DNA of 64,000 nt from Tanytarsus gracilentus (lineage: Eukaryota; Arthropoda; Insecta; Diptera; Chironomidae). Where the stretch lies: the NCBI GenBank assembly GCA_038502055.1, contig JAXRKN010000044.1, forward strand, positions 4,312,001 to 4,376,000, given 5' to 3'. Positions 28,883 to 40,300 of the stretch are shown here, piece after piece; the stretch's first letter is position 1; every line of letters begins with the position of its first letter. The position numbers and the translations under genes were made by a program. Below the pieces are notes generated by a model that ran no database searches, was not told the origin of the DNA, and saw nothing but the letters and a program-made list of their open reading frames with translations.

Positions 28883-29816
28883 ATGGAGCCGTCTTTACTT
28901 TTATCCGATCACGATGGTGAGTGTTTTGGTGCATTTAATAAGTCTGCAATTAATAATCAATTTATTCGCTTATAGCGGCAAAAGAGATGAGTAAGCTTCC
29001 AGCAAAGAAGCGCTTCCAACAACATCAGAATGCTCTTTTACTCAACAGCTCTACGCCACCACCGCCGTCCGTTGCAATTGCACCACCACCACCGTCGATT
29101 CAGTCCAGTATATCCATCATACCACTTAATCATCACGATGAGCCAATGGACGAGGATGAGGAGATTAATGTTCATGATGACGATAGTCCATTAGATATGC
29201 GAATTACCAAGCATGATTCCGATAGCGGTCGTCCGTCCGTTATACGTCGAGCACCGTCATTCAAAGAGACAAACTCAAATTCACCAAGTGGTAAGTTGTC
29301 TTAACAGCTTTAAGTGGCATTAACTGAAAATAATCTACAGATCCCTCATCAACATGTGATCCATTCATTGACGAGCACTTTCGACGTTCACTTGGCACCG
29401 ACTATGATCTCATAATGCGAAAAAAACAATTGGAGCAGGAGCAGAAGCAGCGAATGTTGGAAGAACAGCAGCTTATTTTACAGCAGCAGCAGCAACAACA
29501 GGCAGCTGCCGCGGCGGCCTTGCAAGCTCAACAGCAAAACATACTTAAACTCAAGCATCATAAAAAGCATCAGATTCACCAACATCACCAGGCAATGCTT
29601 AATATTCAACAACAGGAGAATCAACTGCCAATACAGACAACGCCAATTCCTATTCAAGTTCCAATCGTTCCTGCACAGCCGCAAGCATTACCACCGCAGC
29701 CCCAAAAGCAAGTGATAATTACCCAGCACGATGCGAGCGAGTCGATGTCAGTTGACGATCATTTTGCAAAAGCTCTCGGCGAGACATGGACGAAGATACA
29801 GAATGAGAGCAAGTAA
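28883..29816 (+). CDS. Tgi: Tondu-domain growth inhibitor (Tgi / VGLL4)
   Basis: Three coding exons: 28883-28916, 28976-29290 and 29341-29816. They total 825 nt and encode 274 aa. Two Tondu (TDU) motifs identify it: IDEHFRRSLG at about residues 126-135 and VDDHFAKALG at about 254-263, almost identical to the paired TDUs of VGLL4. Between them lies a Q/A/H-rich low-complexity stretch; the N-terminal half has proline runs, an acidic patch and a basic RPSVIRRAPSFK segment. The family protein binds TEAD/Scalloped in the nucleus and competes with Yorkie/YAP, restraining Hippo-pathway target genes. I see no PPxY motif in any exon. An internal ATG at 28987 could give a form 12 residues shorter, but the spliced upstream ATG fits the exon chain. 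Confidence 0.94.
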
Positions 29817-31080
29817 ATTTTACCCCTCGTAAGATGGGTAAACTCTATTTTGTAAGCATTTATGCTGTTGACGTGATTAGAAATCGCGATCCTTACTTAC
29901 TGACCTCTTCCTTCTTAAAGTTTTTAACAGAAAAAAAAGTAACTATTCTCACTCGGTGGCAATCTGTTTTAAAAAATATATTTTCATTCACTTCTTTTTT
30001 TTATATCAATCTTAGTTATATAAAAGCTGTTTGCAAAAAAAAACAGACAAATTACTGTTTCTTATTGAGCTCAAGTGAGAGAAAATTGCCTTAGCAATGG
30101 TCGGAGGTGATCCGCTGTTGCAAACATCAAAATTTTTATTTGCTATTTTTAAAATGGAGATGGAGCACTTGCCGATATTAAATTTTAATCTCCTTATTTT
30201 TGGCTTCGAGTGATTCGTGAAACCTTTTTGTTAATTTTTCGAAAACTCTGTGTTAAGGATGGATAAAGTGCGAGAATATTTTTCAATTATTTCTTAAATG
30301 AATTTTCTAAAGCGACAAAAAAATATTCAGAGACAAAATCAAAAGTGTGATAATTTTAAATCAAAATAATTTCGAACCGTACGAATAAAAAATCAACAAT
30401 TCTCTTCTCCATCTCCCCTCAACACATTTATCGAAATCTCCTTTCTGATTTTTTAAGCTTAACAAAGTGAAAGCTCATAGTTATTTTTAATGACGAAAAA
30501 AAATATTTTATGCTCATTAAATGGAGAAATTGAAAGCAGAAATTTAAAAGAAAGGATGTATTAAGTGATAGTAATGAATGAGAAGTTAAAATAGTGGGTG
30601 AATTGAACTTTGAAAACCCTAAAAAATTGTAATCGTAAAAAAATTATTTAGACTTTAGGCCTCTAATCGTTTTGCACATTGATAAGAGAATAATTCACTC
30701 TACATATTGATGAATTCACATGTGCGGAATTTTCATTTTTAATATCAAGCTTAAAAGTATTTTGGAAGTTGTAAAGAAAAGTTTAGAAAAATTAAATATC
30801 AAACTTTAAAAAGCTCGAAAAATTCTTAAAGCTAAATTTTGAACCCGCACATCGTCATGAATAAATTAAAATTTATAAAATGTTCTTCGTTACACACAAC
30901 AAAATAAAAGTGAGCTAATTCTCGGTTGAATGAAGAGATAAATAATTGAGTAATAATTTTTTAATTCTATTTTTAAGAAGCGAAAACAATTGTGAGAAAA
31001 ATATAAATTTTTAGAGTTTAAAACAAATTAAATATTGAAGGAAAGCATTTTTAATAAAAAAAAAACATAAAAACAAGAAA
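29817..31080. other. Convergent intergenic / 3' UTR region
   Basis: This 1.26-kb stretch lies between the stop codons of Tgi (+) and the UPF0489 gene (-) and should contain both 3' UTRs. An 86-codon ORF at 29834-30094 is lysine/phenylalanine-rich and looks like chance reading through UTR. Possible AATAAA signals for Tgi occur near 30384 and 30902. No gene was recognised. Confidence 0.6.
31050..31055 (-). promoter_or_regulatory. Variant poly(A) signal for the UPF0489 gene
   Basis: ATTAAA on the minus strand lies about 25 nt after the stop codon of the UPF0489 gene. It is the commonest variant of AATAAA, but so short a motif in AT-rich DNA is weak evidence. Confidence 0.35.
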
Positions 31081-32265
31081 TTATTTACGGTGACGTGGCT
31101 GAACAAGTTCCAGTGCGGGTATGTTAGAAGAGTTTTTGTACCACAATGTGGGAGATTCAGCGATATTTTCAGCATAAACATTTGACAGTGCTTTAAGAGT
31201 CAAATCTTGAATCATTTCAATTTGTGTGGTAGGCGTGTAGCCGTCATCTGAGGATCGACTTATGGTAATTATTTCAGGATTTTTTTTAATGCTTTTTAAC
31301 GAAGCTTCGAATCTTTTTATCGAGTCCTTAATCTCTTCCTCTGATGCCTCGTGATGGGGAAGTTGAAATTCCTCGTCGTCTGTCGTACATCCGGCGTCAT
31401 TCACTAGAAACCAGTCGATATCGTATAGACTATAGTGGTGACATAAGCTTTCGATAAGCTCTTTTGTTAAATTGAATTTATCTCTTAAGCTTTCATCATT
31501 CAGTTCGAATTTTTCTAAGCTCCCGTTTTGTGCCATGTACTGGAAAATTTTCTCGAAAAAATCTAAATGTCGATTCCTTTCTTTGACATACTTTTCAATG
31601 CTCTCATGATCATCTTTCTGGTAATTTTTATCTATATGAAAAATTTCCTTCAATTTCTCGTAAGTATTTGCCTTTGGATAGATTGCAATAAAAGGATTTA
31701 AAGTACTAAAAAAATCGAGATCAACATCAAGGATCCAATTGTGATCTCCAATCAACTCATTTAGTGACTCATCAACTTCCTTCACATGCAATTTGACTTC
31801 TTTTTTGTTATTCATTAGTTCCTCTTTGAAAAAAGAAGCTCCGTCGCTGAGAAAATAGTCGAGATTTGAGCTCACACAGATTTTTCCATTAGTTTCGCCG
31901 ACTTTGAATTTAAAGATGCCATCCGGTATTTGATGAGCAAATGATGGGTGAATCCAAACAATTTCATTTATGAAACCAGCATAAGTCAGCGGGATGATCC
32001 AATTTTCTATGGACAACGACTGTAAAAGCTCAGTTCTATTGAAAGAAATTTCTGCAGGCATTTGGCGCGGCACACAACAGTCGGGATGTGAATCAAAGTG
32101 AATAAGTAGATTATTTTGAAAGGGTAAATAATTATTGGCGAGCGATGGTAGCAGGAGCTCTAAAACTTCATTGTGATTTTCAACAATAAATACCGGAATT
32201 TTATGAAATTTTTTGATCTTTAATTCGTGAACTTTTGAGCACTGTTGAACATTTTCAGACGCCAT
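31081..32265 (-). CDS. UPF0489 family protein (C5orf22 homologue)
   Basis: One intronless 394-aa ORF. Its N-terminal segment VFIVENHNEVLE, followed by HFDSHPDC (residues 56-63), and the central DVDLDFF (180-186) are signatures of the UPF0489 family, represented in humans by C5orf22 (about 440 aa). Family function is not established as far as I know. The DxHxD and DxDxDF pair resembles the metal-binding motifs of arginase/deacetylase-fold enzymes, so a metal-dependent hydrolase fold is a reasonable inference, not a demonstrated activity. No signal peptide or membrane segment is visible. The start codon gives the full conserved N-terminus, and the lack of introns contrasts with most neighbours. 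Confidence 0.88.
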   Translation of the reverse strand: MASENVQQCSKVHELKIKKFHKIPVFIVENHNEVLELLLPSLANNYLPFQNNLLIHFDSHPDCCVPRQMPAEISFNRTELLQSLSIENWIIPLTYAGFINEIVWIHPSFAHQIPDGIFKFKVGETNGKICVSSNLDYFLSDGASFFKEELMNNKKEVKLHVKEVDESLNELIGDHNWILDVDLDFFSTLNPFIAIYPKANTYEKLKEIFHIDKNYQKDDHESIEKYVKERNRHLDFFEKIFQYMAQNGSLEKFELNDESLRDKFNLTKELIESLCHHYSLYDIDWFLVNDAGCTTDDEEFQLPHHEASEEEIKDSIKRFEASLKSIKKNPEIITISRSSDDGYTPTTQIEMIQDLTLKALSNVYAENIAESPTLWYKNSSNIPALELVQPRHRK

Positions 32266-34592
32266 TCGACAATCTACGAGATAAATATTTTAATTTCGTT
32301 ACAATATCCACTTGATTAACAGCTTAATTACCTAATAAAATTAATTTTAAAGACGAGACGAAAAAACACAATTTTTATAAACAAGAAAAACTTTGAAAGT
32401 GTTTGTGGATTTTTTTTCATGCATTTGTGTTGGTGCGAGAGAAAAATGAGAGATTTCAGGGGATGTTAAATAATTTGAATTTAATTCAAACACATTTAAG
32501 ATTTCATGGGTATTAAATCATTTTGGATTAAAATTTAAATCTTAGATTAAAATTAAATGAATTTAAAATAAATAAATTAGTTTAATTTTTGAATACTATC
32601 GCAACGTGGTGAAAATCCCACTTCTTTAAAAAAAATCACATTTATAATTTAAAAATTTGACATTATCCTTTTTCTATTTTTTCCAAAATTTTTGAAGCAT
32701 AAAAATCATAATTTATAAAAACAAATCTGATCTCACAACAAAGTTAACAAATTTATTCATTAGTATGCTTTTAACACTTCTCGGAATCGCACAGCGAAAT
32801 CATAAATTATCATTAAAACTTTTCTCGTAAGGTTGATGTCTCTTTTGTACGAGTTGAGAAAAATATTTCCGAAGAAATATTTTTATGTTTGTGCGATGAA
32901 ATTATTGGGCTCATAAAACAAAAACATAAATGAAATGAAACATTTGTGAACTCTTAACCTTTTGAAAAAATTTTTTTGGGGTCGAATTTAAATAAAAAGT
33001 TTTGAGGCTTGTTTGTGATATGGATTTTTAAATACGAAAAGGTTAAAATAATCAAAAAAGTTACCCTCATGCTTGTGGCCCAAAAGCGTCAAAGAATTTT
33101 CCCTCCATCACCAACTTTCTTCTCATGATTATTTTTATAGATTTGGCCCACTTACAAGAACTTAGCGCATAGTTTGGATGACAATGTCTAGCTTCTTACA
33201 TTAGATCGTAAACAATTTTTCCGTTTTATGGTGACAAAAATAAATCAACCAGAAAAGTCGATCGCAATAAAATGTGTGTAAAAAAAACTTCCGCATAAAT
33301 AAAGTAAAAAAAATAAAATAGTTTTGATTCTATTTAAAGTTGAATAAAAAAATAATTTCGTCGTTTTAAAGAGATTCAGAAATTTTTGTGAGTGAAGAGG
33401 TAAATTTCACACAATTTCGTGATCTGCATTATGATTTTTTTGTCACATCTATCGGCATAGGTCAATGACTTTTTTCCTTACTTATGGAGTCGAACAGAGT
33501 AGGTTACTGAAAGATTTGTAGTCCTAATTTTTAAAAATTCATTAATTTAAATTTTTAATGTCCATTGATACAAAATTTTTTTAATTATTCTCAAAGCGAA
33601 CGTGACACAAAAACCTGACTTGAACATACAAAAAAGCTCGAATGACCTAAACATATAAGACAATGAAAAAATCATCGTAGCTTCAACACACAAAAAATCC
33701 TATTCTTGTTTAATCATTAAATGAATTGGATGAAATAAAGAGGCACATGAGAAGCTCATTTGTAAGCCACGGGTCTACACCACCCACACATTTTTTTCGA
33801 ATTCTAAGAGGAAAAAGTAGGCCAACGAGCTTTTTCATCTGCGCTGCGTACTGAAAGAATTTTTATTCGCACGTAATTAAGGAGATTGTCGTTTTTTGTT
33901 TTAATATATTCTCTGTGAGCTTGAAGCTGAACACAAAATTGGAATCATAATTGATGACGTAAAGCAAGAATTTTATTTAAAAGCTGTAAAATTATTTAAC
34001 ATTGACCTGCTTAAAATTTTATGCTTTTGTGCAAATAATAAGTTGGAGTTTATTCTAAAATAATATTTAAATAAGTCTTCACCCCTTCACATAATCAATC
34101 GAGTATTTTCTATTTTAAGCTTTTCTCTCTCCGCCAACACGTTTAATATTATTCCAGCAATTGATCCTCAATAAAATGTTTATTTAATTCTAATTCTATT
34201 GAACCTCCCACGAGGGAAACAAATCTTTGAATAGAAAATTTCCTTCTTCAATCATATTTAATTTCAAAGACAGATGTTGATTTGTATGAAAGTTACCTGG
34301 ATATTAATGTTAATGTCTTTGTGAACCTTTTGAGAGTTGAATGTCCTAAGAAAATTTTATTTATGGCAAAGTCACCAAGTGGATATGAGAAGATGTTTTC
34401 ATGAGAATTGGAAAATTCATGAAATATTGAATTAAAAGAAGTCATGCAGAAAAAATTCTCAATAAATAATTTTAACGGCCTGAAAAGTTTTAAAAATATG
34501 AGGGGCCTTCACGAGAATTTTTTTTTGAAATTCCGAGCGAAAAATTTTTAAATCTTTTTTTTTGACAATCTTCGTTTCATTTAAACGTAATT
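32266..34592. other. Intergenic region between divergent genes
   Basis: About 2.3 kb between the start codons of the UPF0489 gene (-) and the coiled-coil gene (+). It is AT-rich with no supported ORF or RNA gene. It must contain both promoters and 5' UTRs, but no clear core promoter motif could be assigned. Confidence 0.55.
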
Positions 34593-35281
34593 ATGGCGCA
34601 AAGCAGCACTCCCAGCTGTTGGACTAAGTGGCAGAAATTGGAGAATAAGATCAAGAATAATCGCATGCGTGGAAATAAGGTAAAATGAATATTTTGACAT
34701 CCAGAATTTTTTTTCTGAATTTTTTTCAATCTCAGAACTACATTAAGGACAAAATTGCTGAGCTCGATGACGAAATGGAAATAGTTGATAGGAAAATTAA
34801 GAGCATCGACACCGTCAAGGACAATCTTGAATCTGAACAGCTTGTACTCCAAGAAAAGTTTTCAAAACTCTTTTCTGATCGTGAAAAGCTCCAAGCTGAA
34901 CTTGAAAATCCAGGAGATGAAAACTTAAAGCGCAAATATGAATCATCCTTGTCAGACGAAGAGACACCAATCAAGGAAAAACACGCTCGTATAAGTTTTG
35001 TTGATCGTCCGCAAAAGCGAATGCCTCTGAGGGCTTTAAATGGACAAACTGGACACACGAAGTTTAAGCAAAGGAGTCGTTCAAGAGAGGATGCTAAGGA
35101 TTCAAGGGAGATTGAATCCATTTACTGTGATATGCAAGGAATTTCCGAAATGTTTAACGATCCTTTGGAAGATGATCCATTTGCAATTTCACCATCGGCT
35201 GTAAGCACCAACCAAGCTTCCGAAATCGATGAAGAGTCAACGGAATCGCGTCTTTCACAGAGCTTGCAAATAATTTTGTAA
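34593..35281 (+). CDS. Unrecognised coiled-coil protein, 210 aa
   Basis: Two exons, 34593-34679 (29 codons) and 34736-35281 (182 codons), joined across a 56-bp intron with GTAAAA donor and CTCAG acceptor. Unspliced reading from the same ATG stops at once, so splicing is well supported. The protein starts with a basic, lysine/asparagine-rich segment. A heptad-like coiled coil follows (about residues 30-90, e.g. KIAELDDEMEIVDRKIKSID), then basic patches (KRKYE, RPQKR, KQRSRSRE), and a Ser/Glu/Asp-rich tail ending in LQIIL. RMPLRALNG resembles an APC/C destruction box (RxxL) but lacks the usual asparagine at position 9. I do not recognise the family. Basic patches suggest nuclear location and the coiled coil suggests dimerisation; both are inference. 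It could be a fast-evolving cell-division or chromosome protein. Confidence 0.75.
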
Positions 35282-37398
35282 AAAGATTGTTTATCAGTAT
35301 TTCTATGACTCACGAGTTGTTTTTTAATTTTTGAGCATCTACGCAAGTATAAAGAGACTTTTGTCTCACCAGTCACCACCATTATAAATGGAACTTATTT
35401 TATTTTTAATCTCAATGCACGTTAGCATCAACGTGTCTCAAACAATTCTTACATATATTTTATGTTATCGACACGCGCGTAGATATTCTTCATACATTTA
35501 TGATCAACATTTTTGCCTAAAATCTTTTTGCAATTTGCGTCATTCCTTTTTTTAAAGAATGAGGCGCTTCTTTTGTGGCGACCAGTGGAGACAAATATTT
35601 AGTGAAGCTTGTGTTGAAAATAACAATTTTTTTATTATTGATATGTCCTGAGCGAGAGAATGTATCTCGACTTTTAACAAACAAACGTGTTAACTATTTG
35701 CTCAGCCTCTTCACGAGAGCAACTATGTGTACGCAATTAATTAAATATTCGGGCCTCTCACACAAAATCCATTGAAACTTATTTGCCAGAAAAATTTAAT
35801 GCTCAATTATGAGGAAAACATATTTTTGGGATGGAAAATTTCAGATATTTTTTAAATAGTTTCTATTTCAAGTTTTAAGAAAATTTTCTGTCTGCACATT
35901 TTTGTCAACTAGGTCATTTGGCATGAAAACATTCTTTAAATTTTTAAGTAGGAAGACAAAACATCGCAAATTTATGCAAATTAATTGAAAAAATTTGTGG
36001 AGCGTAAATTGTCGTAAATTGCAATTTGATTTCTAAGCGGACGTCGAGGAAAAAAAATGTAAAATGTGTTTGCAAAAGATAAGGAAAAGAATGAAATGTG
36101 GGTCACTTTTAAAAAAGGTGAATGATGGTTAAGTGATAAAAAATTAGAAGAAATTGTAATTTTTTTTTCAAAAATTTAACACATTTTTGAATATTTTCTA
36201 AAAACTCTAATCACTTTAATCAGCACTTTCAATAGTTTATCGCAACGATAAAAAATCTCAATCATCAAGTCAGATAAGCTTCGATAATTATCAATTAAAG
36301 TAGCTAATTTACTCACCTTCCGAATAGAGTGTACGCCTCGCAGTAGCTCTCGATGATAATTTTTTTCAAGCCTATTAATTTAAAACTTCACGTGATAACG
36401 TTTTGCTTGCACTAAATTTCACCTTAGACTTATTTTTTTTCTTTCACGAGATCAATGACCGTCAGTAATGACAAGTTTATCCCGCATAAAAGAATTCACC
36501 AAGAAAGTTTTCCAATTTAAACTTTAAACTCACTCTTTCCGGTGTTTTATTTTTCGAGACTTTGCACATAAAAGCTCACTCAAATATTTTGTATCAACTT
36601 TTTGATAAAAGCTTCTTCGCTCTCCGAGCAACGAAAATGAACTGAACTGAAATTCTTCTGTCGAATGCCTTTTACTTTATCGAAAAAAATAAATTCGCTC
36701 TGACTGATAGCAGAGGAGAGAAAAGTGTGCGCAACATTTTTGATAGTGGCTAGGGAATGGCACAGTTTTTTTGGTTGATTAAAAAAGCTCGCAAATTAAT
36801 AAAAAAAAATAATTACTTTTGGACAATTTTTTTACGAAATTTATTAAAAACATAATTTTTGAATTTTTAACGGTTTCTCTACAACGCAAATTGTTGACAT
36901 TTTTATATTTCTCATTTTTATTTCCTAAGTCAATTATCATAATTACATTTTACATCATGAAAAGAAATAAAAGTTTATCTCTCCTTTTCTTTTTAGATTA
37001 TGGATGAAATAAATAGCAAGCGATATCAAGGTTATTTACAAATTTTGCCGATATACAGTTCGGACTTTTTCTTAATTAAAAATAATTTCATTGACTAAGC
37101 TAATTTTTGTTTTATAGAAAAAAATTTTCAACCACCGTGGGTGTTGCGGTACCCCTTGTAGATGTGTTTGAAAATCAAGTCATAAAAAAGGTTATAAAAA
37201 TTCTTTCGTGAAAAAATAAAATGTGACTAAATTAAAGATTTTTACGAGACTATTTTTTTAAAAAAATTGAGAGATTTATGTCACCTTCCATTTTCATAAA
37301 TTCTTTATAATATCTAAGATTTTTTATTCACATAATTGATGAATAATTTAAGTTTTGAGAAATGCAACAAATTGAACGGAAATAAAATCCTTAATCGA
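35282..37398. other. Convergent intergenic region
   Basis: About 2.1 kb between the 3' ends of the coiled-coil gene (+) and CHD1 (-). Short ORFs at 35575-35775 and 36819-37007 are low-complexity and unsupported. The 5' part is presumably the coiled-coil gene's 3' UTR. Nothing else was recognised. Confidence 0.55.
37323..37328 (-). promoter_or_regulatory. Poly(A) signal for CHD1
   Basis: AATAAA on the minus strand lies about 70 nt downstream of the CHD1 stop codon at 37399-37401, a plausible distance for a short 3' UTR. Confidence 0.45.
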
Positions 37399-40300
37399 CT
37401 ACGTGGGCGCACCTCTTCGCTCAAAATCACGCCGACTGTACTCATAATTCTTTTCATAATAGTCGGGAGGTAAGTGACGATCACGATAGGTTGGCATTTG
37501 TTCTGGCGGGTAATAACCATGTGGCGCGTAGCTGCCACTGTAGCCCAAATGAGATGGTGGAGGTGGATAGCCACGACTTTGTGTGGGAGAGAAAAATAAT
37601 AATAAATTTTTGATTAACATTGACAATAAAGCAAGGGTCAACGGAAGCTCATCAAACTCTTTTGATTGCTAAGCAGGAAGTCTCACCTTCTATCACGGTC
37701 TCGATGATCCCTTTCACGGTGATATGGTCTGCTGTATCCTTCGTAACGCTCTCTTTTATGTTCACTTGGGTATCTAATTTTATAAATAAAAGAGTCAATG
37801 TCAATCTTTTATAGATTCTTACACAAGCCACCGTAACGTGACTTTGTTACTTTGAAGCATCTTGTGAGAACAACTTTTTACCTCTCTCGGCTGCCATAAG
37901 CTTCATACCGACTCTCTGGATACACTCGCTGCGATGACGATGATGTTGACGGTGCACTGCCACGCGAACTTCCCGCTCTTCTATGATAGTCTTCCCATTT
38001 CTTGTCTCGATTTCTATAGAAACTTCATTAGTTTACAATTTGAGTTGAAATATTATAAATATTTACCTATCGCCAGACATTCGTTTGTGATCCATGCCTT
38101 CATCAATTTCTCCCTCTTCACGCTCCAAACGCCGTTTGCTGCCTACGTGCGACTCCTCATCGATATTGTTATCGTGACCGATATATTTCTCATGTAATCT
38201 ATCACGTTCCTCTTTCGAGTGATGATGGTGATGTGAGCCATGATGATCCTTTTTCTTTTTCTCTTTCTTGTGACTTTTCTTCTCGTGATTATTTTTTACT
38301 GGCGAGCTTTCGTCGTCGTCGTCATTTGTTCCATTAATTTTTGCCTTTTCATTTTTGTAGAGCTTAAATAGCTTCGATGCACTGTCTTCGGTGAATTTTG
38401 AGACAAAGTACCACAAGCTACTGCGCCATTCTTTTATTTTAACAGGATCTTTATATTCGGCGAGACATTCATCGATTCGAGTGCCAATTTTAAGAAGACA
38501 ATCACGCCAGTGATTTGCATGCTCTTCACTGCTCATGCCGTGATTGGGTGAATCGAGAGCTTTTAAAGCTTTCTTTACAGGTCTCATTTTCTCTTTACAT
38601 TCATTGAAAATATTCGGATCGAGATCTCCAAGGATGTCTAAAGCGCGCGGCTCGTTATTTGCGGTGAAATGCATCGGTTTATTTGACTCTTTTTTCGCCT
38701 TCTTTTTATTCTCCTTATCTTTTTTCTTGCTCTTCTTCTCAACTCCATTTGTCGTCTCTTCGTTCGTATGTGAAATCGAGTGCTTTTCATTTGCAACTGC
38801 CGTCGAGTCATCGTGATTCTTTTTATCATCCTTAGGTTCTTTTATTTTTCGCTGTTTTCGCGGTTTGTTGTTATTTCTTCGTAGCTCAACATTTTTCTTG
38901 ATAATTTTCAAAAGATATTCGGCACGCGACTGCAAGTGCTTCCCTTGAGGCTTCTTTTCGTCGTTAAGTAAAATTTTATCACCCAGATTGAGGGAAGGAT
39001 CCATTTTCATCGCTTCCCAACTTCCAATGCCGTACTGATAAATACCGCAAAGCAATTTTGAATCATCTTCGGCATCCCAGTCAATATCAAAGTTCGCGGG
39101 TCTAGTTTTAATCTCCAAAGTCCAATTTAGTCGTTCGTCGGCTGTGTTTGGGAGAATTTCATCAAGCGGTGCTAGTTCTTCCTCGCATGTTATCAAAGTC
39201 TTTGCATTGAATGAAACGCCGCCAAATTTCACACTAAATCCTGCACGAGCACCACGTTTTTTTTCACTCGCAGACGCCGAAGATGGTTCTTCCTTGTGTT
39301 CATCGAGGAATGTCATGCATCGTTCGTGAAGCATTTCAGCAACGCGTTTTAGTTCATTTAAAGGTTTTTCCTGAAGTTCAGCATCACATGCTATCGCTTC
39401 TAAACGCTTTAATGGTGCCGGAAATTTTTTGTAGCTCTTTATGAAACGCCTCAACTCATTATCGGTGAAATTTGAGAATTTTTCCTTAATCGGCGGTCGC
39501 CCCCGTTTCTTGGGTCGATCATCGTCGCTATTATCACTCATTTGCTCATCGGACTCTTCAGACTTTTTCCTCTTTTTGCCCTTCTTTGAACTTTCGCCAA
39601 TCGCAAGCTTTTGTTTGTCTTGTTCCTCTTGCAAAACTTGCTTACGTGCTCGCGGTGGCAAATACAAGTCCTCCATCTCTCGATTACGTTCTTCTTGTTC
39701 GATTTTTCGGCGGAAATTCTCCGGTATAATTTGATCCCAGTCTTTTATATCCTCTCCTTCGTCCTTTAGGACTTTCCTCTTCGGACTATTGACAGCAACA
39801 TTATCCTCATCGAAAGTGAAACTAGCCACCTTAAATGAGCTCAAAAGTTCATCGCCAATTATACTGGGTTCTTCATTGCGCGTCTCAGCACGTCTCAAAA
39901 TCTCATCGATATCGCAATTTAATTCCTCTCCTTCACCTTCCTGTTCGTCTTTAAAGAGCTCCTCCGCACCAAACTTGAGAATTGCCGAGAGTTCTTCTTT
40001 GCTAAATGGATTTGCGCCGTTCGCATTTGTGCCATTTTTATCGAGCACTGTCCGACCAGTTGTGTCCATACGCTGAATGACTAAGTGATCGAGAACCATC
40101 TTTTGTTTCGCTCTCTCTACAATTTCCTCCTCAACACTTCGAGCCGTCACGAAACGATAAATGTTTACCTGATTCTTTTGGCCAATTCGATGAGCTCTCG
40201 CTTGCGCTTGCAAGTCATTCTGAGGATTCCAATCACTATCGAATATAATGACAGTATCGGCTGTCGCTAAATTAATTCCAAGACCTCCTGCGCGTGTACT

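Noticed and set aside
34685..35281. Coiled-coil gene starting at the ATG at 34685
   Set aside because: That ATG lies inside the 56-bp intron. The upstream exon from 34593 joins in frame and gives a better N-terminus.
39441..39734. Antisense ORFs opposite CHD1 (this and others between 38.5 and 42.4 kb)
   Set aside because: They are shadows of the strongly coding minus strand, with serine/arginine-biased composition and no independent domain.
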